A DNA stretch of 35,740 bases from Chara braunii (GCA_003427395.1 BFEA01000342.1:61382-97121); one strand, 5' to 3'. Numbered from the stretch's first letter, positions 9,187-20,744 are shown. Made by a program: numbers and translations. The notes: generated by a model not told the origin, from the letters alone.

Positions 9187-9950
9187 ATGTTGTATGCCAT
9201 TCAGGAATTCGGAGTTGAACTTCCCGTTCGTACGCCACAAGGGTTGAGAATGTCCCTGCCTAGAGGCATGAGCGAAAGAGAGGAGGAGATCACCGCATGG
9301 TGAGGCATCTCAATCGGGCCGGAAACGTTTGTATGGGTTGAAAGGGGACACACCCTCGATCGAGAAAGTATAATAGTACGAGCAACATTGTATCTTTCAT
9401 CGCATCTGTGGAGGGTGCATGGAGTAGATCTAGCGATAGGGCACAGTCAACCCTTATCACGGTACATGCTAATCACTGAGACAATTCTTAAGGAGAAAGT
9501 CCGAGAAGCAAGCTGGGGGAAATTCAGGGCGGTGATTTCAATGATAGAAGCAAGGTGGGCATCGGAATTTGTTTACCCCACCAATTATATAATAGACACT
9601 CTTCCAGACTTCATCATTGATGAAGTTTTCCATGGACACGTAAATGTAGAGCAAGCGGCCTAGTTGCTCGAGCGGCGCCCCAGGGAGGGTGCAAATTTTT
9701 CACACAAGAGGCCCTCTACTGCCTATATCTGGAGATGGGGCCGGAATTGGTTAGTAGGGATTTGGAGGAAATCCTATCAATAGTTAACACTTATGTCCGC
9801 GTTCATTTCATAGAACCAAGGCAAACGTATTGGAAAAAGCTCAAGGCCGAAGTAAAAATCAGGGCATATGTTGATAGTATCCCCGTAATGTTTGGAATGG
9901 TATATGATTCCTGGACAGACGACTGGGTGTTCGCTGAAGAGGTTGAATGA
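9187..9950 (+). pseudogene. ORF A2: broken tandem paralogue of A1
   Basis: Starts at ATG 9187, 22 nt after a splice-type AG (9164) that ends a T-rich tract. It aligns with A1 over its full length: R[MK]xLP near the start, F[VI]WVE, TLPDFIIDEVFHG, LYLEMGPEL, YWKKLKAEVKI and a VDSIPVMFGMVYDS tail. It is broken by an in-frame TGA at 9301, where A1 has TGG (Trp), and by a TAG with frameshift at about 9661, after which the frame changes. A1 and A2 are clearly diverged (well under half identical by eye), so the duplication is old. Both copies precede gag. Confidence 0.65.
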
Positions 9951-10249
9951 ATGGGATGGTAAGGAAGGTGACCTGAATCAATTTTAGGTCTTAAGATGAC
10001 GGAAGAAGCTGGACTTGGATACTTAGAAGCAAGATAGGGACGCTGGTTAGGAAAGTTAGGGAGTACCGATTAATGAGGAAGGATAGGGATCATGAACTAG
10101 AAATGTAGATGCAGAGAGTCTTGAATGGTATATGGGATAAAAAAGGGAAAAATTTAAAAGGGAAAAAAGAGTGAGGTGGCCAAAAATTTAATTTAAACAA
10201 CCATCGTTTTGCCTGTGTAACACAGATTTGCTAAAAACAAGCGGGGAAA

Positions 10250-11911
10250 ATGGGAGACGCAAATGGGGCAGAGCCCATAATGGCGGCCGAGATCGCACGA
10301 TTACTGGAAAGTAGAAACGTCAGACAGTCTCAGCTACCCCGGATAGAGATTTCTCCATTCCAAAGGGAAAGAGAATCGCACTGGCTTGAGTTGCTAGAGC
10401 AGACCTTCAATCGACTGACGCTGACAGAAAAGTTCGTCCAGTTATTCGAATATGTGTGGTGGGAATATCGCCCCGACGTTGAACAGATTGTGACTGATGC
10501 CCAAGGGGACTGGAATAATTTCAAAATGAAGATGCAAAGGAAATATAAGCTGGGAGATGGATTGTTGACGATCGACCAGCTTTATAACGTTAACCGAAAT
10601 GATTTCACCACGATAGGGGCATTCGCAACGGCCTGCGAGAAAATGGCGAAACGAGTGTCAGGGCTTTCCGAAGAGATGCAATGTGTCATCCTTTTGGGAA
10701 AGTTATCAGGATATGAGACTATTGAGCTGACCCGGAGAGGGGCTCGAGGGAAAAAGACTTCCTGGGAGACGATAAAGAAAAATTTGGCATCCGGGGATCT
10801 AGACCAGGTATTCCACCATCAAGTGAAGATGGAGAGCAAACGAAGGAAGGAAATAGGAATCGTCCAAGGAGCTGACTCAGCCTTAGGAGGGGTGTTGAGT
10901 AGTATGGTCACTCAACTAAAAGAATTGAAGGACAAGGTGGAGTCGGAAAAAGTAATGGTAGTTGAACAAGTGACGAATAAGAGGAGACATGAGGAGCAGA
11001 GTGACAGAAGTAACGGGGAAGCAAAAATTGAAGTGGTAACACAAACTAAGAAGGCCCAAAAGCAGAAGCAAAACCAGACACCAAAGAAACAGGGGACAAA
11101 AAAGGGACAGAGTTCACAACGAACTAGGGTAACGAATGTCGCAGGAGCATCAGCCCCGGTTCCTCCATTTGGACTATGGTCAATGGTGGCTCCTATGGGG
11201 GCATGGCCGGGATATTACCCCAGGAATCAATGGCCGGGTTTTGGTCAAATTGGGATGAACCCAAACTTGCCCCAGCTTCAAGGAGCCCGGGCGAGACCAT
11301 CCCAAAGGCAAGGAGCAAGTGGAGGAATGCCACAACAGGCCCTACCGCCGCAAGGTAACCAAGGACAATTTCAGGGACAAGGGCACGATCAAGGGCATAG
11401 TAAGGGCAGAAATGGAGGTAGAGGAAATGACAATGGAGGGAGAACATTCGGAGGAAGAGGAAACGGTGGAGAAGGTGGGAATTGGGGAAATCAAGGAGGA
11501 CATTAAACTGGAAACTACAACCAGTCAAACTTTAATCAGATTGGACAAGGTTATAACCAAGGTTTTGGTCAAGGTTATGGTCAGGGTTACGGTCAAGGCT
11601 ATAACCAGAATTACGGTAGAGGGTTTGGAAGGAGTGATGGGCAGTGGAATGGTCAAGGGGTCGGACGAGGATGGATAGACTACAGTGAATGTATATGTAC
11701 ACACTGTACGATAGAAGGACATACCGTAAGAAGGTGTCATACTAGGAGGATGGATGAGCAGGACGGATTGATCACATCCAGTATCGACGGGAATGTGTTC
11801 GATAGGAGGGGAGACAAAATCGACCCAAACATCCCTGGGGGCACGAGAAAAGAAGCCATTAGAGTTGCGGGACTTGGACCAAGTGCCCCTGCCATGTTTC
11901 GTATATGGTAA
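10250..11911 (+). pseudogene. gag: gag: capsid and nucleocapsid polyprotein of Ty3/gypsy element
   Basis: ATG 10250 lies 24 nt after a splice-type AG (10225). The first 418 codons include a Retrotrans_gag-like capsid region (about residues 45-190, with WNNFKMKMQRKYKLGDG and CEKMAKRVSGLSEEMQ), a lysine-rich linker and a P/G/Q/N-rich tail. A TAA at 11504 then interrupts, but the same frame stays open to 11911. It encodes a Q/G/Y-rich repeat, a classical CX2CX4HX4C zinc knuckle (11696-11737) and a DRRG-containing segment. Gag forms the virus-like particle and binds RNA. The single TAA could be a nonsense mutation or a readthrough site. Given the other breaks, mutation is more likely. Confidence 0.8.
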
Positions 11912-13431
11912 GAGAAAGAGGATCTTTTGTTTGGGTAGAAGAAGTTGACGAACTAACTGACCAACTGAAGAAAGGAGTAAGGATTAGTGAGGAAGGAGAG
12001 AATACATCACTGGTTGAGCTTGAGCCAGAAGAAGATAGTGTAGTCAGAGAGTCTGCAAGGAAAACCCTGGGAAGGATGGAAAACATGATAGATAAGATGG
12101 GCAGATTAAATGTATAGATGTATGACATCTGCGAGGAGGTGAGGGACCTAGAAATGAAAATGCCTCATGTATTCACGATGGGTCAGGGGAAAGAAGATGA
12201 TGGACCAAGGGCTCCTAACCCCAGAGCTTTGAGAGTCACTCTGGCTGCTGGGTCAGAAGCCGCTTATCAGGAACTAAGGAACTTTGTTCCTCATACTGCA
12301 CGTAGACTTAAAGGAGGAAATGCGCCAAAGGAAACCGCACAAGCTCCGGTACCACCTCAAGGGGGAGCCTCTATCGAGATAGAGGAAGAGGAAGAAGAGG
12401 AACAGAACGAGCTACCTAAGGAAGAAGAAGATAGACCGGCTGAGTTGAAGGCTAAGAAACGAAAGATTGATGCTAAAGGAGGAAAGGAAAAAGCTGGGGA
12501 GAAATCAAAGAAGAAATGGAAGTACCAGACATCGATTGAAGAAGGGGTTGATATAGAGAACCTGGTCAATAAGTTTCTTGAGGGATATAATGAATTGATG
12601 AACTTGAAAGAAATTTTGGCAACTGCGCCTAAGCGCAGGGAGCTAGTAAAAGCAAAATTGGCAAGAAAGAGAGTCGCAACAGTAAAGATGGGAGATCTGA
12701 TTCCCAAGGAAGCCAACTGGACGGTAGCCGGAAGCAAGATGAACTGGAAATCTGTAGGGACTGGATCCATTGACGAGAGTATTAGGGGGAAAGGATGCCC
12801 TGGGATGGTGGACACAGGAGCAAAAATAAATATCATGAATTTTGAAACAGCTAAGAAGCTGGGGTTGAAAATCGACAGGAGAGACAATGGATATCTTAAT
12901 GGAGCGAGTGGAAAGTCTGGTTACATAGGGATTGTCTAGAATGAAATTGTGGAAATAAGAAATGTCAGGGTCCGATCCTGTTTCTACATCATGCCTACTC
13001 TGGATCTTCCTATATTGTTAGGAAGGTCTTTCTTATTACGATCAGAAGCCCTTATCATGAACAAGCACGATGGGACTATGTACGTGATCCTGTGTGATCC
13101 TGCCTGTGGTAACTTCGAAGTTATCACCTGTAAAAATACAGGTCCTCATAGCTCGAAGAACCGGCTCAGCGTTGGGTCATATACCTTCGAGGATTCCGAG
13201 AATAGGAGAAGAGAATTAGAGTGGGGGTCTGATGAGGAGGGTCAGGAAGAAGAAAATGGAGGATTGACCTTGAATCTGGCCAACATCGACCAAGCAATGT
13301 ACATGGTGTCCGCGTATGATATGGCAGAACCGGAGGCCATTCGGGCTTTGGCCGACAAATTGTACGATTTCCCTGAACGAGGAAGGATGCAATTAGTGTA
13401 CAGGCCGCCCCCTAGAGAGGAAAAAGTGTAG
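11905..13431 (+). pseudogene. Protease region of pol (retropepsin-like)
   Basis: One reading frame running from 11905, a one-base shift from gag with a 7-nt overlap, interrupted by TAG at 12115 and 12937. It contains an acidic/lysine-rich spacer (about 12370-12540) and the aspartic protease active site DTGA at 12811-12822. The second hydrophobic-glycine motif (ILLGRS) follows at about 13012. The enzyme would cleave Gag and Pol polyproteins. Stops on both sides of the active-site half mean this copy cannot make a full protease. The frame ends at TAG 13429. Confidence 0.75.
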
Positions 13432-13438
13432 GGACCAT

Positions 13439-15120
13439 ATGCTCAAGCATGTGGTCAACATTTTTAGGGGTGGGCTCAAGCAAGGGGGAAAAAAAAGGTA
13501 CAAGACGGTAGACAAAAAGAGTCACCCTGTCCCAGTCTTAGTGACACATGAAGAGGGAGTATTCTATGAGCAAGAACGAGAATTGATTAAGCAAATGAGA
13601 GAGAAATGGGAAGCTGAATCCTGTCGTATTAACGAAGAGACTGAGAAAGACCTAATCATTGGTGAACCTGAATTCTTAACCAAGCAAGAGAGGGCGTTAG
13701 TAGTTGACTTAATGAAGGAAAAACACAGCGCGTATGCCTTCAACGATGAGCAGAGGGGAAGGCTGGATGTGGACAAGATATGGATAATCCGAATTCACAC
13801 AGTTCCACATCAACCTTGGAATGTTAGGGGAATCAAGTATCCGAATCCCGATGATCAAAGACGGGTAGTAGAATATCTTGATGGGAAGATTGACTTTCAC
13901 GTGGCAGGGTTTTCTAGTGAACCTTATGCCTCGCCCTGGTTCTGCTTCATCAAACCAAATGGAGTACTTAGGTGGGTGCAAGATTTGCAAAGACTGAACG
14001 CTGTAACATTTAGGGATGTTGGAGGACTCCCTAACGCTGATCAACTCTTTGAGGCCTGTGCTGGAAGATCCATTATCTTGCTCATAGATCTGTACTCCGG
14101 TTATGACCAGTTCCCAGTGTCTCTGGCAGATAGGCCGATAACTGCAATGCATACTCTAAGGGGATTGATTCATATGAACGTGGCAACCCAAGGATGGACG
14201 AACGTGGTAGCCATGATACAAAGGAGTATGGTGAGAGTCATGCAGCCAATTAGTCCAAAGATTACAGAACCGTACATCGATGATCTAGCTGTGAAGACCC
14301 TATGGTGAAAGATGAGCACGAGGTTGCGCCTGACATAAAGAAGTTTGTTTGGGATCATGTCAATGATCTCAGGAAAATACTCGATTTGTTACGAGAATAT
14401 AATCTTACGGCTAGCGGAGCATAGTCCAAGCATTGCATGAGTGAGGCTACTATATTGGGCTTTGTATGCAACAAGCAAGTTCGTCGTCCAGACCTCGGAA
14501 AAACGAATAAGATCCTTAAGTGGCCTACACCATTCAGGAACGTTAGCGAAGAAAGGTATTTTCTTGGAACGTGCGGGTTCTGAAGGATTTTCATCGAACG
14601 GTTTGCTGCTAAGACTGAACATGTGAGGAAGCTGGTAAGAAAGAATCAGGAATGGGAATGGGGAGAAAAGCAGGAACATGTGGTGAAGAGTTTGAAGAAA
14701 GAATTTAAAGAAGGAGGTTTTGTGTTGGGGGTCCCTGATTATGAAGTTGTTACAGAACGACCCTTTATCATAGAGACTGATGCTGGACCCACCGCTTTGG
14801 GGGGAGTTCTAATACAGGCAGATCTGGAAGGGAAAGAAAAACATTTGCATTTTGAGAGTCGAACCCTCAATACTACTGAGCGGAACTACTCTTAATTCAA
14901 AAAGGAGGCCTTGGCCGTGTTGCATTGCCTGCGTATCTTTAGGCGCTATCTTTATGGAAGAAGGTTTGTCCTGAGAATAAATCCGACTGCCCTCATATAT
15001 TCCCTCAAGAATTTCGCGCCCACAGATCCTACTATAGCCAGATGGTTGACGTTCATCTGGATGTTCGATTTTCAATTGGAACATATCCCAGGGAACAAGA
15101 ACAGGGCTGATGGTTTTTAG
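13439..15120 (+). pseudogene. pol: Reverse transcriptase and RNase H of Ty3/gypsy pol
   Basis: RT starts in the 13439-14308 frame with LRWVQDLQRLN, palm motif LIDLYSGYDQ (catalytic Asp at 14087) and YIDD (14273-14284). A one-base frameshift at about 14296 moves the thumb/connection into the next frame, which is cut by TAG 14422 and TGA 14581. RNase H follows (14623-15120) with ETDAG (Asp at 14779), FESRTLNTTERNYS and a TAA at 14893. The position usually Asp in the TDHxxL motif reads Asn here (RINPTAL). The motif style resembles Ty3/gypsy elements of fungi and early plants. Four or more disabling changes make it non-functional. Confidence 0.85.
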
Positions 15121-15648
15121 CAGGATAGAGTGGGAGAAGTCTGGAGACGCCAAGGAAAAGACTCGACTAGTAGATGGATTCCTATATGAAGATGATATGC
15201 AACTCCATGAGAATTCATGGACACTGAATATTAATGATAGGGAAGCAAGAAAGGGGAAATCCATGTGGTACGCTCCGACAACTTTTGTAAAAGTCGATAG
15301 TTTGGTGTTGAAACCTTTCGTTGAAGAGGACCCATGGGGAGAAAGGAATGGAGAGTGGATGGAGGAGTTGGCTTTGGCAGAAACCTACAGACTGACTGAC
15401 GATCCAGTAACAATTGAGGCAGGAACGAAGCAGGTAGATCAACACCTGCTGACAAGGGAAGGGTACACTATCTTGTCAAGTCACTCCTTCAAGTTCAAGC
15501 TGAGAATGAATGTGAGATAGTAAAGGCATACGAGATCGTGTTGGGAGATGACTTTGAATTTGATGAGGAGTTGAAAAGGGAAGAGTTTGAATAGGGAGAA
15601 ATCTCAGAAGATTTCCGGAAAGAAGAATATGATGGGTTCCATTTAGAA
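15110..15648 (+). pseudogene. Pol linker between RNase H and integrase
   Basis: The RNase H frame ends in a T5 run at about 15115. The neighbouring frame (15110-15520) carries on from the DGFSRIEWE-like end of RNase H, suggesting a one-base insertion. The coding frame changes again near 15508 and meets TAG at 15592. The segment is charged, has no recognisable domain, and leads into the integrase zinc-binding region. Confidence 0.55.
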
Positions 15649-16880
15649 ATGGGGCTTCTTCTCTCCGGGGATAAACGAGAAAGAGATGTTGGTAACAAAA
15701 CTCTCCGTATGAGAGATCACTACATAGTAAGGGGGACCCATCTCTTCATCAGGGACAAAAGGGGACCTCATAGGAGGGTCATTTGTGGCAGGAATCAGCA
15801 GATCGATGTAATAGCAACACTTCATGATGGACCCGTAGGGATCACAGGAGTTTCGCCAATACAATCAAGAAGGTGACCGAGCTGTACTTTCGGGAGGATA
15901 TGTATGGGATGATCCGAAAGTACTGCGAGTCGTGCGTCCCTCGCCAAAACAGATCTCCAATCAGATGTAAGGAACCCCTACATCCAAGGTATATCAGGGA
16001 TGTGGGGGCAGTGATCCATCTGGATCTCCTGGCAATGCCATTGGGACTTGGACGCTATAACTATATCTTTGATGCGCGGGATAACGTTACAAGATTTGTC
16101 GATGGGAAGGCTATCCGGACCAAGACAGGGATAGTCTTGGCGGAATGCATCAAAGGATATTACCTCCGATATCATTTCGTGGTAGAATTTACGATGGACA
16201 GGGGATCTAAGTTTACATGTGGGGAAGTAAAAGAGTTGATGGATGATCTAGGAGTTATTGCCAAATACACGACCAGAGCACATCCGTAGGCAATTGCGCC
16301 TATTGAAAGAGGCCACAGCACGATTACTAATTTGCTGGCAAAGTGGACAGCTGGGAAGGCAAACCTGTAGCCAAAGTTCCTAAGAACGGTGTTCTTTGTT
16401 GAGAACATCACAGTCAAGACAACCACAGGTTACGCCCCTGCAACCCTGTGGTATGGAAGGCATGCCACGTTTCCTATAGAGAGTTTCTTAAAGACATGGC
16501 GAAGGCAGGATATCGAGAATGATATGCCTCTGGAAGAGTTGCTTGACATCAGGGCCAGGCAGGTCAGTATTACTGAAGAGCGGATACAGGAAGCAGTGGA
16601 GAGAGTGGCTGACAATCGTGGAAGAGACAAAGAAAGGTGGGATAATCTCCGCGCGTAGGGGATGAACCATTGAAAGTTGGAGAGATAGTACTGCTGTACG
16701 ACTCCTCACTCGGGAAACAATGGTCAAGAAAGCTGGATAAGAGATGGTTGAGACCCTTCAGAGTCAGACGCAGAGGGAATTATGAAACTTATGAACTGAA
16801 AGAGATGGATGGAACACCGAGGAAAGACTGAATTTCAAGATCTAGGCTGAAGAAGTTTAAAATGAGGCAAAATGTGAGTT
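15649..16880 (+). pseudogene. Integrase of Ty3/gypsy pol
   Basis: The N-terminal zinc-binding part shows a His in LHDGPVG and the C-x2-C pair at 15924-15935, split by a frameshift near 15873. The catalytic core has Asp (16023), Asp (16197) and Glu (16305). The last two are 36 codons apart, the D,D-35-E pattern of retroviral-type integrases. A TAG at 16287 falls where related elements have Gln in HPQA. Further breaks are TAG 16368, TAG 16656 with a frame change, and TGA 16829. The C-terminal part (LKVGEIVLLYDSS, KLDKRW, PFRV) is the SH3-like tail of this family. No chromodomain is seen. Pol order PR-RT-RH-IN places the element in Ty3/gypsy. Confidence 0.85.
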
Positions 16881-16973
16881 GATAAAAGATGAAAGAAAAA
16901 CCTGATGATCTTGTGAAAACTTTGTTATGACTTTTCACTTGCGAATATTTTACTTTTAACCAGTTGCTGACTT

Positions 16974-17013
16974 TTTCCTTTATCTGTCACTCCCTTTCTT
17001 TTTCTTTGTGCAG
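16974..17013 (+). promoter_or_regulatory. Strong 3' splice acceptor after integrase
   Basis: A ~35-nt pyrimidine tract ends TTTCTTTGTGCAG|G, with the cut after 17013. It lies between the end of pol and gag2, and 24 nt before an ATG at 17038. It would allow gag2 to be made from a spliced RNA carrying the LTR leader. Confidence 0.6.
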
Positions 17014-19130
17014 GTGCGACCCAGGAAGCAGGCAGCCATGACACAGAAGAGAGGGATGCCAGGACAACTCCTCGAAGAGAAGGACAAAAGAAGGCGCAAC
17101 TGGTAACAAAGGATTCCCATGGGATGTCTATTTACAAGGAAGGGGACAATCTGAGGATTTTTCTGAGGGAATTTGAGGAGTATGCCTTCAGGAGATAGTG
17201 GAGTACTCGGACCATGCTTGAACAGGTGGCAGGGATGGGGGAGTGCAACGAACCAATAGAACGTATAGATGAGATTGCCTTAGATTGTCTGGGGTGGATA
17301 TATTTTAAGGTTGGTGTGTGGGCAAAATATGGGGACTTAACAAGAGATGAGATCGAAGATGACATCATCTTCGATGGCACCAACTTGGAGGATTTCGAGG
17401 ACAACATTAACCTTTGCTCAGAGAAAAGGAGGTGGGGTGAAAGAAAGATGATGGAGCAAGTGATGAGGAGGATAGCACCAAGGGAGTATGAGGCAATGAA
17501 GAAGATCAAGGAGGAGTCGGACACCAGGGGGAACTTCCTTGTCAAAATAAGAAAGGTCTATCCCTTGGTGATGCAGAGGCAGAAAAAGAAAGAGATACTT
17601 CAAGAGCAGGGATTGTGGATTGGCAAGAGAGGAGAAAGGAAAGAAAGGAGAGCTTAGATGGAGAATGTGCGAAATATCACAGCTCCTTAGCAGGAGAATG
17701 ATGAGGACAGAGCTCGAGGTGGAAATGACTCAATGAAAGAAGACAAAACAGAAGGGGAGGAGCATGGTGATAAGGACGTGGAAGGCAGTGGCAAGGCTGA
17801 AGAGGTAAAAAAGGAAGACAAGAAGGTGAAGGAAAGAAAGGGAAAGGAGAAGGACAATGAGAAGGATGAAAGAGCAGGGTCATCTGGAGCTGCTGAAGTA
17901 CCTACTTCCAATGAACCTCCAAAGGAATGGGGCACAAAGAGATAAACAGAGGAAGAGAGGCAGAGAAAACAGAGAGTGGAGGAATCGGGTTGTGATCTCG
18001 TTAAAAGAAAATGAGTTGCCCTTAGACGCACCCTGGGGCCAGAAGATGGAAAGGATAATACTCTCTACGACCGTGATCAGTTCCAAACTAGAAATTGATA
18101 TAGACAGGTTGATCCGGTTGCACGAGCTACTCAGGGAAAATTGTGAGTCAATCCTTGAGGATGAGGCAGAAGTGGATGGCAGGTTGAGAAAAGTGGAAGA
18201 AGAAAGGAGAAGGGAATAAGAAGTTCACATTCAGAAACTTCAGGAAAGGATGAAGGAAAAGACAGAGCTACTCACACAGGGAGTAACAAGCCATGTCCCC
18301 GCGATCCTGGAGGAAATTCAGAGGTTGAGAGCGAGAGAAGAAAGAAGGGACATGCAGTGGACAAAGGTGGAAAAGGAGATGGAAACTTTGAAGGCTGAGA
18401 TGGAAAGGGCAAAGATTAAGCAAGGAAATCTGGAGGTGAAGGTAGAGGTACTAAGCACTGCTCTTGACAACAAGAGTAAAGAGGCAGAGATAAAAAATGT
18501 GGAAAGGGAGAGGCTTGAAAAAGAAATTGGTAAGTTGGAGGCAAAGGTCAGTGAACAACGAAAGGCAATTGAAACGGAAAAGAGCGAGAGGAAGCTGGAA
18601 AATGGGAAGTAGGAAAAAAAGTGGAAGAAGGTGGAGAAAGCCTTGAAGAAGTCAACAGGGGATATTCAGACAAAGGATAAGAATGAGGACAGGAAGGAAG
18701 ACCTGAGAATGGAAGAAGAAGAGAAGAGACTTGATGATAACAACCAGGACAAGGGGTTGATGGTAGGAGTTGTCACCTTGCCTGAAAAGGATGAAACATC
18801 ACTGACTGATAACAAAGTGGGACAGGAGAGGAAGAGATCTTACCTTGAGACATTAATTGGGGCTGCGTCACAGGATATCCCATCATTTGCAAAGAAATTA
18901 AAGGAAGAGGAGAAAAAAATATGTTGATATTGTATGAAGGGAGTCCATAGGAGGGATGACTGTCCTGGTCTTAAGACAGATAGGATAAAGGGTTAGTTAG
19001 CCTGGATGAGAACAACAGACTCATCGATAGGAGAGGGAATCTGATTAAGAGAACTAAGGAAGGATTCAGGGTTCAGTTGTATGAACAGTTGTGACTCACT
19101 TTGGAGGAGTAGAATAAAACGGTTTTGGAA
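17014..19130 (+). pseudogene. gag2: second gag-like ORF downstream of integrase
   Basis: A capsid-like region (about 17124-17600) has FLREFEEYAFRR, a tryptophan-containing helix and NLEDFEDNINLCSEKRRWGE, matching the layout of gag. Next comes a highly charged lysine/glutamate region (17700-18900) predicted by eye as long coiled coil. A CX2CX4HX4C zinc knuckle follows at 18922-18963, then a DRRG segment like the one after the gag knuckle. Breaks include TAG 17196, TAG 17655, a frame change near 17900, TAA 18217, TAG 18610, and a TGA at 18925 inside the knuckle itself. It starts after a strong splice acceptor. It could be a second structural protein or the gag of a separate, truncated element, but no second pol follows. 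Confidence 0.65.
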
Positions 19131-20183
19131 TCTTTTCAGACAGGCATTGTATATTAGGGGTTGAAGGTGAAGGAGGCAATATGGTGAGTTTGATATTTTC
19201 CCTTCTTGCGAGCATCAGGTGAAGCGTTTTTGTCAGGGTATGCATTTTTCACGACTACTAGGATTAGGGGATCATGTATATTATTTTGGTTCAACATTTG
19301 TACTTTAGTAATTGAGGATAGATCAGACATATGATTCAATTTTTGTCTCGAGGCTCTGAGCGTCAGTCTGAATCAGTTTGGCACATACTTTGTATTCATT
19401 TGAGTTTATTTATCCTAAGTTATTTGCGAGGTATACCTGTGGGGAACTTGAACACTTTGCACTTTCACAATTGAGTTGATCCAGTGTTTGGTTTTTGTTG
19501 ATGTAATGTGTACTTTGGATATGTGTACAGTCTATCTTGAACTAGGATGCTCAGAAAAGCGCCTAAGTGTTCGAGAGTGACAAGATGGATTGAAATTTGC
19601 AAAGTTTGAAAGTTATTTTGCATCTATGATGAATCATTTTTATGCCTTGTTTATGTGATTATTTTTTAAACGGACCCTAAAAAGGGGTATGAAAAAATCA
19701 GAGTTATTATGCATTTGAGAAAACCCTGTGAATCAGAAAAAATATATGTTGTGAATAAAATGGATGTTTTCTGCATTTTGACAAGACAAAGGGGTCAAAC
19801 ACATACTTTTATGCTTTTATTATGGATATTTTGGTTGTCATTTTCTATTGGAAAAAAATCCCCGAGACGTGTGCCTATCCAGCATGTGATCAAGGACTGG
19901 TAGGCATAACCCCTAAGTGGCTCTGACGATGCCCCTCGATTAGAGATAAGTTTTACGATCATGTTGAATCATTCGTATTGCTATTGTTACTTTCATATAT
20001 ACATTCAATGGGTTTTCACCCATTCAAAGACAACTGACGAGGGGAGAAAAATATTATTTGGTCAAATTGAATTTCATATGTGTATTTCTAAAATGATCAT
20101 CGCTCATCTACTTATGGAGGTCAGTCTGAGGGACTGAAAATTATCAAGCCTACGGTGAAAAATTAGCATCGTTCGGACGTAAC
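19131..20183. other. AT-rich 3' region, no gene recognised
   Basis: Probably the 3' untranslated part of the element or old insertion debris. The only clear structure is a hairpin at 19872-19906: TGCCTA, a bulged T, CCAG, then a 14-nt loop, then CTGG and TAGGCA. No polypurine tract followed by a 3' LTR is found. Confidence 0.5.
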
Positions 20184-20245
20184 TCCCAGCGTGGGCTGCT
20201 GACCAAGCGTAACCAGGCAGCGGACCTTCCGATTACGGCCTGGGA
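20184..20245. repeat. 62-nt two-stem structured segment
   Basis: Outer stem TCCCAG (20184-20189) with CTGGGA (20240-20245) encloses an inner stem GCTGC (20195-20199) with GCAGC (20217-20221). It could be a structured RNA or a remnant. Nothing else identifies it. Confidence 0.35.
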
Positions 20246-20727
20246 CTAAACTTTAGGGGAGGGACTCCCTAATGATAGTATCGGTTCAGGTAAGATATCA
20301 GGGGGATCGAGAGTCAGGTCTAGATATTTGATAGGAGGTAATTATCCTGTGTTGCGTAACTAGTATAGGTATCACCATTAAAATAACAAAATGGTGGGCC
20401 ACAGATCAGGCCTGATCAACCGACTATGGTGGGTTAAACCGAGGTTGTCGATCCCCTCGCATTAGATTTCGGGTGGGACGGTAAAAACAGACTTAGGTCG
20501 AGACCTGCGTCCTAAAGGGAAGGATTCATTTATGATTCCTAACTCCTCGGACACCCAACGAGATTCTGACAAATAAAGTCTAAAGTTGAGGGGAGAGGCT
20601 ATCATTATCTTCCTTGGTGACCTCTGTAGCTGTAGTACAGATCCAGTATCCCCACTTTGAGTCATATGAAATAAAATTTGTTTGGTATTACAATTTTTTT
20701 ATTTTTTTTTTGATATGTGGGAGACCC

Positions 20728-20744
20728 AGGTTCAAATCCTGGCA
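20728..20744 (+). other. tRNA-like T-arm (Pol III B box)
   Basis: CCAGG-TTCAAAT-CCTGG is a perfect 5-bp stem with a 7-nt T-loop. The upstream DNA is T-rich and shows no matching A box at normal distance, so this is more likely a SINE or tRNA remnant than a tRNA gene. Confidence 0.35.

Noticed and set aside
12357-12887. 176-aa minus-strand ORF rich in Ser
   Set aside because: It is antisense to the acidic/lysine-rich protease spacer and protease. Its composition mirrors the sense codons and it has no motif of its own.
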